64,000 bases of DNA from Colwellia sp. (lineage in GTDB: Bacteria > Pseudomonadota > Gammaproteobacteria > Enterobacterales > Alteromonadaceae), in assembly GCA_013215385.1 (NCBI GenBank), contig JABSOY010000009.1, positions 62,001 to 126,000 on the forward strand, read 5' to 3'. Both the position numbers and the translations under genes were made by a program. The notes below the pieces were generated by a model. That model searched no databases. It had not been told where the DNA came from and worked only from the letters and a program-made list of their open reading frames with translations. This document shows, piece after piece, positions 38,614 to 48,054 of this stretch (its first letter is position 1; the number at the start of each line of letters is the position of its first letter).

Positions 38614-39618
38614 CTATTTTTTACCTAATGAGAGGTGCTGCCACCCGTTGGTAACAATTTGCATTGGCTGGTCATCAACCGAAGCAAATAAATATAGATA
38701 TTGGTTATCTAAACGGTAAATATCGTAATGTTGGTAACTTAGTTGCTGACCAGTTTGTTTAATAACAACGGCCTTACCACTGTCATCAATACTAATTAAC
38801 GCAGAAATAGGTAAACGATAAACAAAATTGTCGCTGGTAAAGTCAATGACAACTTCTGCGATTTGTCCTGCGACGATACCACTTTTTAACGACAAGTTAG
38901 GCAATAACACTTCAATAATAAACATATTGCCATCTGTATTTGCTATCACAGGTATTTTGCTTACTTCACCAATAACTGCACCTAAGCTTTGTAAGGTAAT
39001 ATTTACTTTTTGACCTAAACGTACTTGGCTGACTTCACTGCCGGTAAGTGCGACTTTAACCACCCAGTTTCTGTCTAGCGCTGCTATTTTCAATACTTCA
39101 CGACCAGGTGACTGAAGCTCGCCTAACTCAGTATAACGATTGAGTACCACACCTGAAAATGGTGCAAATATTTTTGCTTTTTCAAGGTTATAAAAAGCGA
39201 CTTGATAAGCTGAGCGAGTTGTTTCTACAAGCGTTACGGCAACATCAAGCTCTTGTTCAGAACTGACTCCACTTTCAATTAACGTTTTCTGACGATTAAC
39301 GTCACGCTTAGCTTGTAAAAGCTGCGCATAAGTTGAGTTTTTGTTTTGTATAAGTTCAGTAGTATCCAGAGAAGCGATAAGTTGCTTATTTTCAAAATAC
39401 TGGCCTTCGTCTACTAAAAGCTTAGCGAGATAACCACTACTTTTAAAAGATACCTTCAACGTTCTTTTAAAATCGAGTTTACCTGTACGTTTAATAGTAT
39501 CTGCATAAGGTTCAACAATGATCTGTTCAAGATCATAACTCTGTGATAATGCCGAAAAAGATGTAGAAATTATCATTCCTAACATCAACAACCTAATAAA
39601 TATATTCCGTGGTTTCAT
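38614..39618 (-). CDS. RND efflux periplasmic adaptor subunit (membrane fusion protein)
   Basis: About 334 residues from the ATG at 39618; the slightly longer frame would need a TTG. A signal peptide (RLLMLGMIISTSFSALSQ) is followed by the biotinyl-lipoyl half-motifs (KVSFKSSGYLAKLLVDEGQYFENKQLIASLD and AKIFAPFSGVVLNRYTELGELQSPG), a coiled-coil hairpin between them (ELIQNKNSTYAQLLQAKRDV) and a C-terminal beta-barrel. It links the RND pump to an outer-membrane channel. Confidence 0.92.
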   Translation of the reverse strand: MKPRNIFIRLLMLGMIISTSFSALSQSYDLEQIIVEPYADTIKRTGKLDFKRTLKVSFKSSGYLAKLLVDEGQYFENKQLIASLDTTELIQNKNSTYAQLLQAKRDVNRQKTLIESGVSSEQELDVAVTLVETTRSAYQVAFYNLEKAKIFAPFSGVVLNRYTELGELQSPGREVLKIAALDRNWVVKVALTGSEVSQVRLGQKVNITLQSLGAVIGEVSKIPVIANTDGNMFIIEVLLPNLSLKSGIVAGQIAEVVIDFTSDNFVYRLPISALISIDDSGKAVVIKQTGQQLSYQHYDIYRLDNQYLYLFASVDDQPMQIVTNGWQHLSLGKK

Positions 39619-39823
39619 ATGCAATTCTATAACGCGTTAAATTAACTGATATTATTATAGTTAATACTTTAGGGTTCTTGCATAATAAAGTACATCTTTT
39701 TCCACTATTTTTCCTTGAGCAGATTAAGATTGACAATATATTCACCTGTACTAAAAATAAAGACGACAAAGCTAGACAATTTTCACATTTAATTATAGTA
39801 TTTGCCGCGCTTAAAACAGCAAA

Positions 39824-39900
39824 CCACCCGTAGCTCAGCTGGATAGAGTTCACGCCTCCGAAGCGTGAGGTCACAGGTTCGAATCCTGTCGGGTGGACCA
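39824..39900 (+). tRNA. tRNA-Arg (anticodon CCG)
   Basis: A 77-base cloverleaf. Acceptor CCACCCG (39824-39830) pairs with CGGGTGG (39890-39896). The D-arm is GCTCAGCTGGATAGAGT. The anticodon stem CACGC/GCGTG carries the loop CTCCGAA (anticodon CCG). The T-arm is ACAGGTTCGAATCCTGT. Discriminator A and an encoded CCA end the gene. It reads CGG codons. Antisense frames over this region give only the familiar tRNA translation artefact. Confidence 0.97.
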
Positions 39901-39909
39901 CTTTTTATT

Positions 39910-41055
39910 TCAGGCACTAACTGCACTTAAAATAGATAACTTCCTTTTATACAACTGCTGCTCATCTTTTTTATAGCTCCATTTTAAAGCACTTTCTATC
40001 ATCTCTTTCGCACGTTTTTTATTGTTACTTTTAAAATATATTTTAGCTAAACCAATATAAGCTTCTTGTAGATACGGTGCATTTTTCAAGGCTTTTTTAT
40101 AATATATTTCAGCTTGCTCAGGATTTCTATATGACTGATAAGCTTGCTCAAGCCAGAGATACGGATTAGGGTTATCTAAAGCGTTCAGTTTTTTTTGATA
40201 ATATACAACCTCTTGAGACCTACCTTCCTTTGCTAACAAAATCATATAATTATGAATAATTTGAATATTATTTTCATCCAAAGATATACCTAATTTATAC
40301 AATTTCTCAGAGGTTTTAATATCCAATTGGGTTTTATGTAATAAGGCCATAAAGTTAATCGCCTCGACACTCGAAGGCATAATTTTTAATGCTTCTTTTC
40401 CGTAAGCAAAAGCCTTATTAGGTTCTTTATGCATTAACGCATCGCCCGCAATATTTCGATAATACATAGATAAAAACTTATTAAAGGAAAACATTGGCCC
40501 TTGTTTACTATTTTTAGTCGGAAAATAATCAATGACAATCCCGGGTTTAGATAAGTAGATCAATCCTTCCTCAGCAACAAAGTTCGGATCATAAATAATT
40601 GTCTGGACGTGAGAAGATGACGAGATAAAATTATCGTTCTTTTGAAAAACAGGAGATGAGGTTACTTCTCGATAAGATGTTTCCAAACCGACTAAGCGCG
40701 TTAAAGCTGTCGTCAAGATTGACAAACTTAAGCAGTTACCTTGTTTTATCCTCAAAGATTTTTTAGCGATATTAGTCTCGCCATAAAAAGTGAAGTTGTT
40801 TTTTAGACGTTGCAAATAGGCTGCTAAAGCTTCATGTCGGGCGAGGCCTTCCTTTAGAAGTTTTTCATATTCGTTGAGAAACTCTGCCTCTTGCTCCTTA
40901 GATAGTGAAAAAATATCTATCTCACTCATGATCGTCTCATCATAGGTAAATAAACTTTGATTTAGTGGGATATCAATATCATTTTCAGGCTCAATGACTA
41001 AAGTAGAGCACGCGGATAGCACCATCAATAAAGACAGATAGATGATTTTTTTCAT
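39910..41055 (-). CDS. Lipoprotein with transglutaminase-like N-terminal domain and TPR repeats
   Basis: A 381-residue protein with signal peptide and lipobox LSACS (Cys16). Residues ~50-200 look transglutaminase-like: Cys108 in KQGNCLSLSILTTAL, His149 in SSSSHVQ and Asp156 in IIYDP could make a Cys-His-Asp triad. Residues ~205-375 are TPR repeats (EAINFMALLHKTQLDIKTSEKLYKLG, AEIYYKKALKNAPYLQEAYIGLAKIY). It is probably an envelope scaffold or peptidase-like protein; substrate unknown. It converges on tRNA-Arg. Confidence 0.7.
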   Translation of the reverse strand: MKKIIYLSLLMVLSACSTLVIEPENDIDIPLNQSLFTYDETIMSEIDIFSLSKEQEAEFLNEYEKLLKEGLARHEALAAYLQRLKNNFTFYGETNIAKKSLRIKQGNCLSLSILTTALTRLVGLETSYREVTSSPVFQKNDNFISSSSHVQTIIYDPNFVAEEGLIYLSKPGIVIDYFPTKNSKQGPMFSFNKFLSMYYRNIAGDALMHKEPNKAFAYGKEALKIMPSSVEAINFMALLHKTQLDIKTSEKLYKLGISLDENNIQIIHNYMILLAKEGRSQEVVYYQKKLNALDNPNPYLWLEQAYQSYRNPEQAEIYYKKALKNAPYLQEAYIGLAKIYFKSNNKKRAKEMIESALKWSYKKDEQQLYKRKLSILSAVSA

Positions 41056-41232
41056 AACAACTCCTTTGTTTTATTTATCTACACTTTTCAGTGAGTACAA
41101 AAATATACCATAAATTGCCTATTGTCATTAAACGAGACTTATCCACCAGTTACCTCAAGGTATTAGCCATTCCATCGGTTTACGGGTAAGTTATACCCAT
41201 AAAAATAATTTACATGAAAGTGGAAGTCATTA

Positions 41233-42690
41233 ATGAGCGAAAGTAATCGTCGTAATTTTCTCAAGTCTGTTGTTGCTGTTGGAGCAGCAGGTATTGCCAG
41301 TGGCTGTGCTTCAACAGTTAATTCACCAACCACTCCGTTGAACAGCCAAGGAAAGTCTGTAATGGGCTTAGTTGCCCCTAAAATGGATGTAGTTCGCATC
41401 GGTTTTATTGGTGTCGGCCAGCGTGGCTCTGGGCATGTAAAACATTATTGTCATATTGATGGTGTAGAAATTAAAGCCATTTGTGATACTGATACCGAAG
41501 CATTAGCTCGCTCGATTGAGGTTGTTGAGAAATCAGGATTTAAAACGCCAGCTAGCTATAGCGGTTCCAAGAGCGCTTATCGTGAAATGCTTACTCGCTC
41601 AGATATTGATATTGTAATTATTGCAACGCCTTGGGCATTACACACGCCGATGAGTGTTGAAACCATGGAAAGTGGCAAACATGCTTTTGTTGAAGTACCA
41701 GCAGCAACGACTATTGAAGAATGTTGGCAGTTAGTGAATACCGCTGAACGTACACAAAAAAATTGCATGATGATGGAAAATGTTTGTTACGGCCGTAATG
41801 AACTCATGGTATTGAACATGGCTCGCCAAGGCTTATTTGGTGACTTATTGCATGGTGAAGCAGCTTATATTCATGAACTACGCTGGCAAATGAAAGAAAT
41901 TGAAGGCAGTACCGGCTCTTGGCGTACTTATTGGCACACTAAAATGGATGGAAATTTATACCCCACTCATGGTTTAGGGCCAGTGTCTCAGTACATGAAT
42001 ATTAACCGTGGTGATCGCTTTGATTATTTAACATCAACCAGCTCTCCAGCCCTAGGTCGTAAAGCTTACGCTGCACGTGAATTTCCAGCGGTTCATGAAC
42101 GTAATAGTTTAAATTTTATTGCCGGAGACATGAATACGACCTTAATCAAAACTAAAAACGGTCGTTCAATTATGGTGCAACATGACACCACAACGCCGCG
42201 CCCCTATTCTCGTCATAACTATATTCAAGGGACCAATGGTGCTTTCGCGGGTTTCCCCGATCGCATTGCACTTGAAAATGTTCCAGAAGCGATTAAAAAG
42301 CAATATGATGAAAAATTCCAAACCGATTTAGCGCTATGGGAAAAGTCAGGCAGTAAAGGCCGTAAACCCAGCCATGCTAGCTTTCACCACTGGGATAAAG
42401 ATATGGCAAAGTGGCAAGCTGAGTTTGATCATCCTTTATGGACGCGTATGGGTGAAGAGGCTGAGCACAATGGTGGTCATGGCGGCATGGACTTCTTAAT
42501 GTTATGGCGAATGGTTTATTGCTTACGTAATGGCGAAGCACTTGATCAAGATGTTTACGACGCGGCTGCTTGGTCGGCAATTATCCCCCTTAGTGCTGAT
42601 TCAGTTACCGACAGAAGTAACAGTAAAGATGTGCCTGATTTTACCCGGGGAGCTTGGCAATCAGCAAAACCCTTAATGATAATTAGCTAA
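41233..42690 (+). CDS. Glycoside hydrolase family 109 (Gfo/Idh/MocA fold, NAD-dependent alpha-N-acetylgalactosaminidase type)
   Basis: A 485-residue exported enzyme. A twin-arginine motif (NRRNFLKS, Arg6-Arg7) and a lipobox-like ASGC at Cys25 mark a Tat-exported, possibly lipidated protein. The Rossmann NAD site GVGQRG spans ~60-65 (GxGxxG). The GH109 signature region [21 protein letters not shown] is intact, including the conserved His. Family members cleave alpha-N-acetylgalactosamine using bound NAD+ that is transiently reduced. Tat export fits pre-loading with NAD in the cytoplasm. Its stop overlaps the next start (TAATG). Confidence 0.9.
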   Translation: MSESNRRNFLKSVVAVGAAGIASGCASTVNSPTTPLNSQGKSVMGLVAPKMDVVRIGFIGVGQRGSGHVKHYCHIDGVEIKAICDTDTEALARSIEVVEKSGFKTPASYSGSKSAYREMLTRSDIDIVIIATPWALHTPMSVETMESGKHAFVEVPAATTIEECWQLVNTAERTQKNCMMMENVCYGRNELMVLNMARQGLFGDLLHGEAAYIHELRWQMKEIEGSTGSWRTYWHTKMDGNLYPTHGLGPVSQYMNINRGDRFDYLTSTSSPALGRKAYAAREFPAVHERNSLNFIAGDMNTTLIKTKNGRSIMVQHDTTTPRPYSRHNYIQGTNGAFAGFPDRIALENVPEAIKKQYDEKFQTDLALWEKSGSKGRKPSHASFHHWDKDMAKWQAEFDHPLWTRMGEEAEHNGGHGGMDFLMLWRMVYCLRNGEALDQDVYDAAAWSAIIPLSADSVTDRSNSKDVPDFTRGAWQSAKPLMIIS

Positions 42691-43616
42691 TGAATACCTT
42701 AGTTATTTTAGCGGCAGGGTTAGGTTCACGCTTTGGTGGCAATAAACAGTTGGCTGAATTTAGTGCTGCCAAATTGACCCTGATGGAATGTAATATTTGC
42801 CATGCAATCGATGCAGGTTTTACCAAAGTTATTTTTATTATTCGTGCCGAATTACGCGACTTATTTACTGAACAAATATTACCTAAACTTACCAATAAAA
42901 TAGCCGTAGTTTTTGTTGAGCAGAAGTTGAATGACTTACCATTGAACATTGCTCTCCCGGAAGGCCGAACAAAACCATTGGGCACTGCGCACGCTATTTG
43001 GTGTTGTAGAAACAATATTGAGGGTGATTTTTCGGTAATAAATGCCGATGATTATTATGGAAAAAATGCTTTTAAACTACTATTGAAAAATAACCAAGAG
43101 TTCCCTGAACATCATTTAATGGTCGCATTTCAATTAGAAAAAACGCTTTCCGAATTTGGCGGCGTAAATCGAGGGTTTTGCCAATTCGACCGAAATAACT
43201 TATTGCTTAGTATTGATGAATGCCATGATATTAAGCGCGTAAAGAGTGATGATAGTCAGCAAAAAATCACCGGGCGATTGGAGCACCATAATGAACGGTG
43301 TGAGCTAGACCCACTCAGCCTAACATCGATGAACTGCTGGAGCTTTACGCTTGATATATTACCCGCGCTAGAAGCTTATATTATTGACACCATCAACAAC
43401 TACAATAAAGAGAGCGACGTTAACAAAGTTAATGCCTTTGAATGTTATTTGCCAAACGTTGTGATGCAACAAATCGCGCAACAGAAAAAAGCAGTTAAGC
43501 TATTAACGTCAAACGACCTTTGGTTTGGGTTAACCTTTCCAGATGATATTGCACGAGTTGAGAAAAGCATCACTAATCTTCATCAACAAAAAGCATTTGT
43601 TACGCTAGTTAGCTAA
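42690..43616 (+). CDS. Nucleotidyltransferase, NDP-sugar pyrophosphorylase-like
   Basis: A 308-residue cytoplasmic enzyme with the N-terminal nucleotide-binding signature LVILAAGLGSRFGGNKQLAEF, then LGTAHAIWCC and FSVINADDYYGKNAF (metal Asp). The C-terminal half has no left-handed beta-helix, so a simple sugar or amino-alcohol activating enzyme is likely. It is translationally coupled to the GH109 gene, which is unusual and may mean salvage of a released sugar. Its last 12 bases overlap the convergent kinase gene. Confidence 0.8.
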   Translation: MNTLVILAAGLGSRFGGNKQLAEFSAAKLTLMECNICHAIDAGFTKVIFIIRAELRDLFTEQILPKLTNKIAVVFVEQKLNDLPLNIALPEGRTKPLGTAHAIWCCRNNIEGDFSVINADDYYGKNAFKLLLKNNQEFPEHHLMVAFQLEKTLSEFGGVNRGFCQFDRNNLLLSIDECHDIKRVKSDDSQQKITGRLEHHNERCELDPLSLTSMNCWSFTLDILPALEAYIIDTINNYNKESDVNKVNAFECYLPNVVMQQIAQQKKAVKLLTSNDLWFGLTFPDDIARVEKSITNLHQQKAFVTLVS

Positions 43617-44561
43617 AAGTGCATTAAGCAGAGGTACAACCTTGTCTTCTGCTAAAGCTAGTTGGTCAAAAAGTACAAACTGTTGGCAAGCCTTTGCCGC
43701 AAAAGCTTTGGCTTGTTCGCTCTCACTGCCAGCCTCTAAATACCACAAGCCATTAATTAAATAACAACAAGCTAAATAACCCCGTACTTTTTCGCTATTA
43801 ATGAGACTTGTTGAATATTGCTGATAGCTATAAACAACTTCGTCTATATTACTTACGGACAACTGATTAATAGCAAGATACATAGCAATATCATATTCCG
43901 CTTCAGCTAAGCTGCTGCATTCAAAATCAACTAACCAGGTGTTCTCGTTGAGTTGATTAGTTTTAAATTCAGTACTTAGGCGAATATTTTCATCATTAAC
44001 ATCACCATGACATAACACCAAATTGTTATTTGATGACGGAAAGCTTGTTGTTTTTTTAATTATTTGAGTTAATACAACTTTTTGCCGCTGCGTATAAATG
44101 TTCAGGTTAACTAGACTAGTAAGTAACTCAGCAACATTAATAACTAAATGTTCTTTACTGGCTTTCAGTTGATGGTTTTTGGTCATTAAGGACATCGCAA
44201 TAGTGACTTTACTTGCTAGTGAAAATTTGGGGTGATTGGCGCAAAACTGCTGTAATGAATAACCTTCAATAAATTCTGACACTAACCATAATGACGAATA
44301 AAATATCACAGCGGGTGCAAAACCATGTTCAGCCGCTGATAAATGACTGTTAACTTCAGCTTGTGACGTTAGTTGATGCTCGCTGAGAGACTTAACAAAA
44401 TAGTGCTTTTGTACACCATTTTTACTAAAAACCACTTTAAAACATAAGTGACTTTCACCTTTGATTAAAACGCTTATCTGGCAATGACCATCAATAAAAC
44501 AAGGTAAATCGCTAATTTCTGCAAACGTTACCTTGTTGCTCTTTGATACTAAAACCGACAC
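43605..44561 (-). CDS. APH/choline-kinase-family kinase, probable thiamine kinase
   Basis: A 318-residue protein-kinase-fold small-molecule kinase. The catalytic loop is LVLCHGDVNDENIRL (base Asp) and the metal Asp is in LVDFECSSLAEAEYDIAMYL. Translation starts at GTG (44561) directly after the PnuT stop. Because it is the last gene of a unit headed by a TPP riboswitch and containing PnuT, I infer thiamine phosphorylation, analogous to ThiK of the same fold. The substrate is inferred from context, not from motifs. Confidence 0.75.
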   Translation of the reverse strand: MSVLVSKSNKVTFAEISDLPCFIDGHCQISVLIKGESHLCFKVVFSKNGVQKHYFVKSLSEHQLTSQAEVNSHLSAAEHGFAPAVIFYSSLWLVSEFIEGYSLQQFCANHPKFSLASKVTIAMSLMTKNHQLKASKEHLVINVAELLTSLVNLNIYTQRQKVVLTQIIKKTTSFPSSNNNLVLCHGDVNDENIRLSTEFKTNQLNENTWLVDFECSSLAEAEYDIAMYLAINQLSVSNIDEVVYSYQQYSTSLINSEKVRGYLACCYLINGLWYLEAGSESEQAKAFAAKACQQFVLFDQLALAEDKVVPLLNALLAN

Positions 44562-45233
44562 TTAATGATTGGTTTGCTGTGAAAATGACGGTGCTGAGGT
44601 ACTGAGATTTTGTTGGTATTTTTTATACCACATAATATAACCAGCAACAGCAATAACCACATAAAAGCAAAATAAGACAACGGTAGGTTGTAAGTCTTTT
44701 TCTAAATATAAATAGATAGAAACAAAATCAATCACTATCCAGTACAGCCAATTTTCTAATACTTTTTTAGTAACCATATACGTAGCGAATACAGCAAACA
44801 CCGTAGTAGCAGAATCTAAATAGGGGAAATCTGTCGGCGTATAATTATCCATCAACCAGCCAATGGCTAAAGAACAGGCGCTCAGTAAGACAATAATTTT
44901 AGCATGAAAAAGTAACGGCCAAGTTTGAATGGCTTGAACGGCCCCTACCGTACTCTTGTTATTTTCACCAAACTTAGGTGATAAAACCTTACGCCAGCAA
45001 TACCAACCAAATACTGCCATCGCTAAATAATAAATTTGTAATAACGCGTCCATCCATAAGTACACATCATAAAAAATAACGGTATAGATAATAGTGCTGA
45101 TCAACGCAGCAGGCCAACACCAAATATTTTCTTTTGCCGCTAACACCACATAAAGCAAGGAAGATATTACCGCTAATAACTCCCATAGCGGTAATTGGAC
45201 AAAGTAGTTCACTGTTCCTTGAAAGTCAGTCAT
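44562..45233 (-). CDS. pnuT: PnuC-family transporter, PnuT (thiamine)
   Basis: A 223-residue membrane protein with about seven helices and PnuC hallmarks: WELLAVISSLLYVVLAAKENIWCWPAALIST near the N-terminus, WMDALLQIYYLAMAVFGWYCWRK, and VIDFVSIYLYLEKDL near the end. PnuC proteins are facilitators driven by phosphorylation of the vitamin inside. TPP control and neighbours favour thiamine over nicotinamide riboside. It overlaps the upstream YkoF-like gene by one base (TAATG). Confidence 0.88.
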   Translation of the reverse strand: MTDFQGTVNYFVQLPLWELLAVISSLLYVVLAAKENIWCWPAALISTIIYTVIFYDVYLWMDALLQIYYLAMAVFGWYCWRKVLSPKFGENNKSTVGAVQAIQTWPLLFHAKIIVLLSACSLAIGWLMDNYTPTDFPYLDSATTVFAVFATYMVTKKVLENWLYWIVIDFVSIYLYLEKDLQPTVVLFCFYVVIAVAGYIMWYKKYQQNLSTSAPSFSQQTNH

Positions 45234-45499
45234 TAGCTTTCAGCTTCAACTTGCGAGCGATCACCACCAATAAACTTACAGACAAAAACGGCGGCGTTTA
45301 AGGTTTGATGAACGTGTTTAATTTCTGCCATCACATGGCTTGTCGCTAAGTCGTAATCACCGAAAACTTGGGTACTCATACCATTGGTAACAACATTTAA
45401 CCCGTCAATATGACGTAAACGCTTAATAAACGCCCAAATTTCAGTCTTAAATTTTTCTTCAGCTAAGGGATAAAGACTAATTTCTATCGATACTTTCAT
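45233..45499 (-). CDS. YkoF-related thiamine-binding-like small protein
   Basis: An 88-residue ferredoxin-like alpha/beta protein (VSIEISLYPLAEEKFKTEIWAFIKRL, then STQVFGDYDLATSHVMAEIKHVHQTL) resembling the YkoF/MTH1187 family, whose members can bind thiamine-type pyrimidines. No signal peptide. The placement between the TonB receptor and PnuT in a TPP-riboswitch operon fits a thiamine-binding or chaperone role. Confidence 0.75.
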   Translation of the reverse strand: MKVSIEISLYPLAEEKFKTEIWAFIKRLRHIDGLNVVTNGMSTQVFGDYDLATSHVMAEIKHVHQTLNAAVFVCKFIGGDRSQVEAES

Positions 45500-45583
45500 G
45501 TTAATTCCTATTGGCTTTTATGCTTTGTCACGTTATGAGTTCATTATTGCAAGTATGGCGCAAGTTCCTCAATTACGACTGCT

Positions 45584-45610
45584 GTCACCCTGAAATAATT
45601 TCAGAGTGAC
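45584..45610. terminator. Stem-loop between TonB receptor and YkoF-like genes
   Basis: GTCACCCTGAAAT (45584-45596) and ATTTCAGAGTGAC (45598-45610) pair except for one mismatch. There is no T-tract on the minus strand. It lies after the receptor stop (45624) and before the YkoF-like start (45499), so it may partially terminate the transcript or stabilise the receptor mRNA. Confidence 0.5.
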
Positions 45611-45623
45611 CGAGAAGTAAAGC

Positions 45624-47747
45624 TTAAAAATTATAATCAAACGTCACACCAACTTGTCGCGGTGCTCCATAACGTTGATATTTTTTAGCGGCCCAACCTA
45701 AATCTGGTTCGTTGCCAAAAAAGAAGCCGCGCGTTGCTACTTTTTCATCGGTAATGTTGCGAGCCCACAGTGAGATAGACCAATCATTTAATTCATAACC
45801 AATTTTTGCATTCAGCAAGTTACTATTAGCGGCTTTTTCATCATGACTATCCGAAAAATAAAACTCATCTTTTCCTGACCAATTAATGTTGAATATCACC
45901 CCATTATCGCTGAGATACGTAGAGCCTATGCTAAAAGTATAACTTGGCGCATGGGCTAACTCGCGCCCAGAAATATCAATGCTTGTACCGTATTTGTCAA
46001 GATAAGCGTAATTATCATAGCTTGCTTTTAAATAACCTAGTGTTGTGTCAAACGACAAATTATTATTCACTTGGTAGCTCAACTCAAGTTCCAATCCGTA
46101 GCTGTCCGAACTTGTTGCATTGGCCGTGTAAATTGTAAATTGCTGTGGTTTATCCGGGTTTTGTTGAGAGGCATTTACTTGCTGGTCTTGTCTATCCATA
46201 TAGAATACCGCTAAACGACTTATTAACTTGTTGTCCAAGATATTGGATTTTAGACCAAACTCATAATTTAATAAGACTTCAGTATCGAATTCTTTAAATT
46301 GATTTAATTGTGCCGGTAACCCCATATTAAAACCACCCGCTTTGTAACCACGCGCGAGACGAATATAAGCAGAATGTTCGTTATTAATGGCCTTACTCAC
46401 AGCAATATGCCCGCCCCACATAGTCTCTGAAGGGTTAAAGTCATCTCCAGAACTATCGCTATAATCCGTCGAGCGCTTTTCAACACGCAAGCCCACTGAA
46501 AGCTCATGCCCGAGTGGAAGTATGCTGTCTAATTGGGTAAATACCGCATAGTTATTCGCTGAATAGTTTGAGTCTAATACTTCATCAGGCCAGCCGTTGT
46601 ATGAGGAGTCTAAATCATTTTTTTCAGTTAAACGGCTGATATATGTGCCAACTAACCACGCGGTGCTATTATCAAAAATTCGTGATGTGTCGTTTGATGA
46701 TAATCTAAATTCTTGTGACCAACTGTCTCTGTCGGCACGTTTATCCCATAAGTAACTATAGTCACAAGGTGCATCATCACAGGTTTTACTTGCCCAATAA
46801 CCCGCATTCGCCCAGTCACCATCATAAGCATGCTGATGTTCTGTCGTGGTATAGCTACTGATCGATTCAAGCTTGGCGAATGATAAACCATCATAGCTAA
46901 CTTTTAATGCCGTACCATGAGATTTTTGATTATCAACGCCAGGCTTATCTGTTAACGTATCAAAACCGTTATTATCCAGTGTCCAAGCGTCGAAACCATT
47001 ATCGTTATCTGCAAAGATATAAGTAAAATCAACAGTTAAATCTTCTGCCGCAGTGTAATGCAATTTAAATTTACCAGAAAACTCATCGAGTCCATTGGTA
47101 TCATCTTTATTTAAAAAGAGGTTATCACGATAACCATTCTGTTGATGTTGCTCTAATGATAGTCGGTAGTTCAAAGCTTCAGTGATAGCGCCAGAGCTAT
47201 AACCTGCAACATTAATTAAGTCATCATCACCCAAGGTTATTTTAAAACCATGCTCAGGTAATTGTGTTGCTTCTTTTGATTTTATATAAATTAAACCTGC
47301 TAACGCATTAGCGCCGAAACGTGTTCCTTGCGGGCCTCTTAATACTTCAACTTGTTGAATGTCATACATGGAAGCTGCCATGCCTAAACCTGACAAGTCG
47401 ATATCATCAACAATAAACCCCACGGATGAGTTCGGCGCGCCGCGATATTCAGAGCGCTCACCTACACCTCTAATTTGTAAGTATTTAGGGCGAGATGTGC
47501 CACCAGAGAAGTTTAAATTTGCGACTCCGTTAATAACCTCTTCAAAATGTTGAATGGCTTGATCGGCTATTTTCTGTTCATTAATTATCGCAATACTGGT
47601 AGGTACTTGCGCTAAAGATTGTTTGTTGAAGCTCGAGGTGACAGAAATGCGTTCAATATCATTTGATTCATTCGCCTGCGTAACACTAGCAAAAGACATT
47701 AAATACGTGGTTACAGCAATTGAAATTGCAGATTTAGAAATATTCAT
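45624..47747 (-). CDS. TonB-dependent outer-membrane receptor, probably thiamine uptake
   Basis: About 707 residues from the ATG at 47747, which places a proper signal peptide (MNISKSAISIAVTTYLMSFASVTQA) at the N-terminus; a longer frame to 47789 adds 14 residues without one. The plug domain (ERISVTSSFNKQSLAQVPTSIAIINEQKI, YDIQQVEVLRGPQGTRFGANALAGLIYIKSKE) and the 22-strand barrel ending in VGVTFDYNF are typical. The TPP riboswitch just upstream and the downstream pnuT and kinase genes indicate thiamine or thiamine-phosphate uptake. Confidence 0.9.
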   Translation of the reverse strand: MNISKSAISIAVTTYLMSFASVTQANESNDIERISVTSSFNKQSLAQVPTSIAIINEQKIADQAIQHFEEVINGVANLNFSGGTSRPKYLQIRGVGERSEYRGAPNSSVGFIVDDIDLSGLGMAASMYDIQQVEVLRGPQGTRFGANALAGLIYIKSKEATQLPEHGFKITLGDDDLINVAGYSSGAITEALNYRLSLEQHQQNGYRDNLFLNKDDTNGLDEFSGKFKLHYTAAEDLTVDFTYIFADNDNGFDAWTLDNNGFDTLTDKPGVDNQKSHGTALKVSYDGLSFAKLESISSYTTTEHQHAYDGDWANAGYWASKTCDDAPCDYSYLWDKRADRDSWSQEFRLSSNDTSRIFDNSTAWLVGTYISRLTEKNDLDSSYNGWPDEVLDSNYSANNYAVFTQLDSILPLGHELSVGLRVEKRSTDYSDSSGDDFNPSETMWGGHIAVSKAINNEHSAYIRLARGYKAGGFNMGLPAQLNQFKEFDTEVLLNYEFGLKSNILDNKLISRLAVFYMDRQDQQVNASQQNPDKPQQFTIYTANATSSDSYGLELELSYQVNNNLSFDTTLGYLKASYDNYAYLDKYGTSIDISGRELAHAPSYTFSIGSTYLSDNGVIFNINWSGKDEFYFSDSHDEKAANSNLLNAKIGYELNDWSISLWARNITDEKVATRGFFFGNEPDLGWAAKKYQRYGAPRQVGVTFDYNF

Positions 47748-47830
47748 TATGATCTCATAAGTTCGATTAAGAATAATGGGATCCGGCATTGGGAAGTTAT
47801 CGGTATAGTGCTTGTCTTGCGATTAGCGTA

Positions 47831-47930
47831 ACCATTCCTACGCCGGTACTATCCGGTTCAGGTTCTAAGGGTAAAAATTCTCAGCAATAAAAACGCCTTT
47901 ATAATTCAGCTTTTCATTGCACCCCTTGGT
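47831..47930 (-). promoter_or_regulatory. TPP riboswitch (THI element)
   Basis: Reading the minus strand, the conserved blocks occur in order: GGGGTGC, then CTGAGA, ACCC, GAACCTGA, CCGGAT, ACCGG and CGTAGGAA. ACCA/TGGT at the two ends close P1. It ends about 83 bases upstream of the TonB receptor ATG. TPP binding should repress the downstream receptor-ykoF-pnuT-kinase unit. I see no strong T-tract terminator in the expression platform, so control may be at translation initiation. Confidence 0.96.
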
Positions 47931-47951
47931 TTGCTCGGCATACTAACAATG

Positions 47952-47979
47952 TTATTACAAATGTACAGAAGATTGTCAC
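47952..47979 (-). promoter_or_regulatory. Putative sigma-70 promoter for the thiamine operon
   Basis: On the minus strand, GTGACA (47974-47979) and TAATAA (47952-47957) are spaced by 16 bases, about 20 bases upstream of the riboswitch. The match is modest but the position is right. Confidence 0.45.
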
Positions 47980-48054
47980 GGGTAGTCACCATCTATTTGC
48001 TTAATCTGATTAATTTCAGTAAATTAGCACTATAGTTTATTATATACAATTGCC

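Noticed and set aside
39593-39901. Minus-strand frame of ~100 codons over the tRNA
   Set aside because: It is the antisense of tRNA-Arg; the MVHPTGFEPVTSRFGG start is a well-known translation artefact of tRNA genes.
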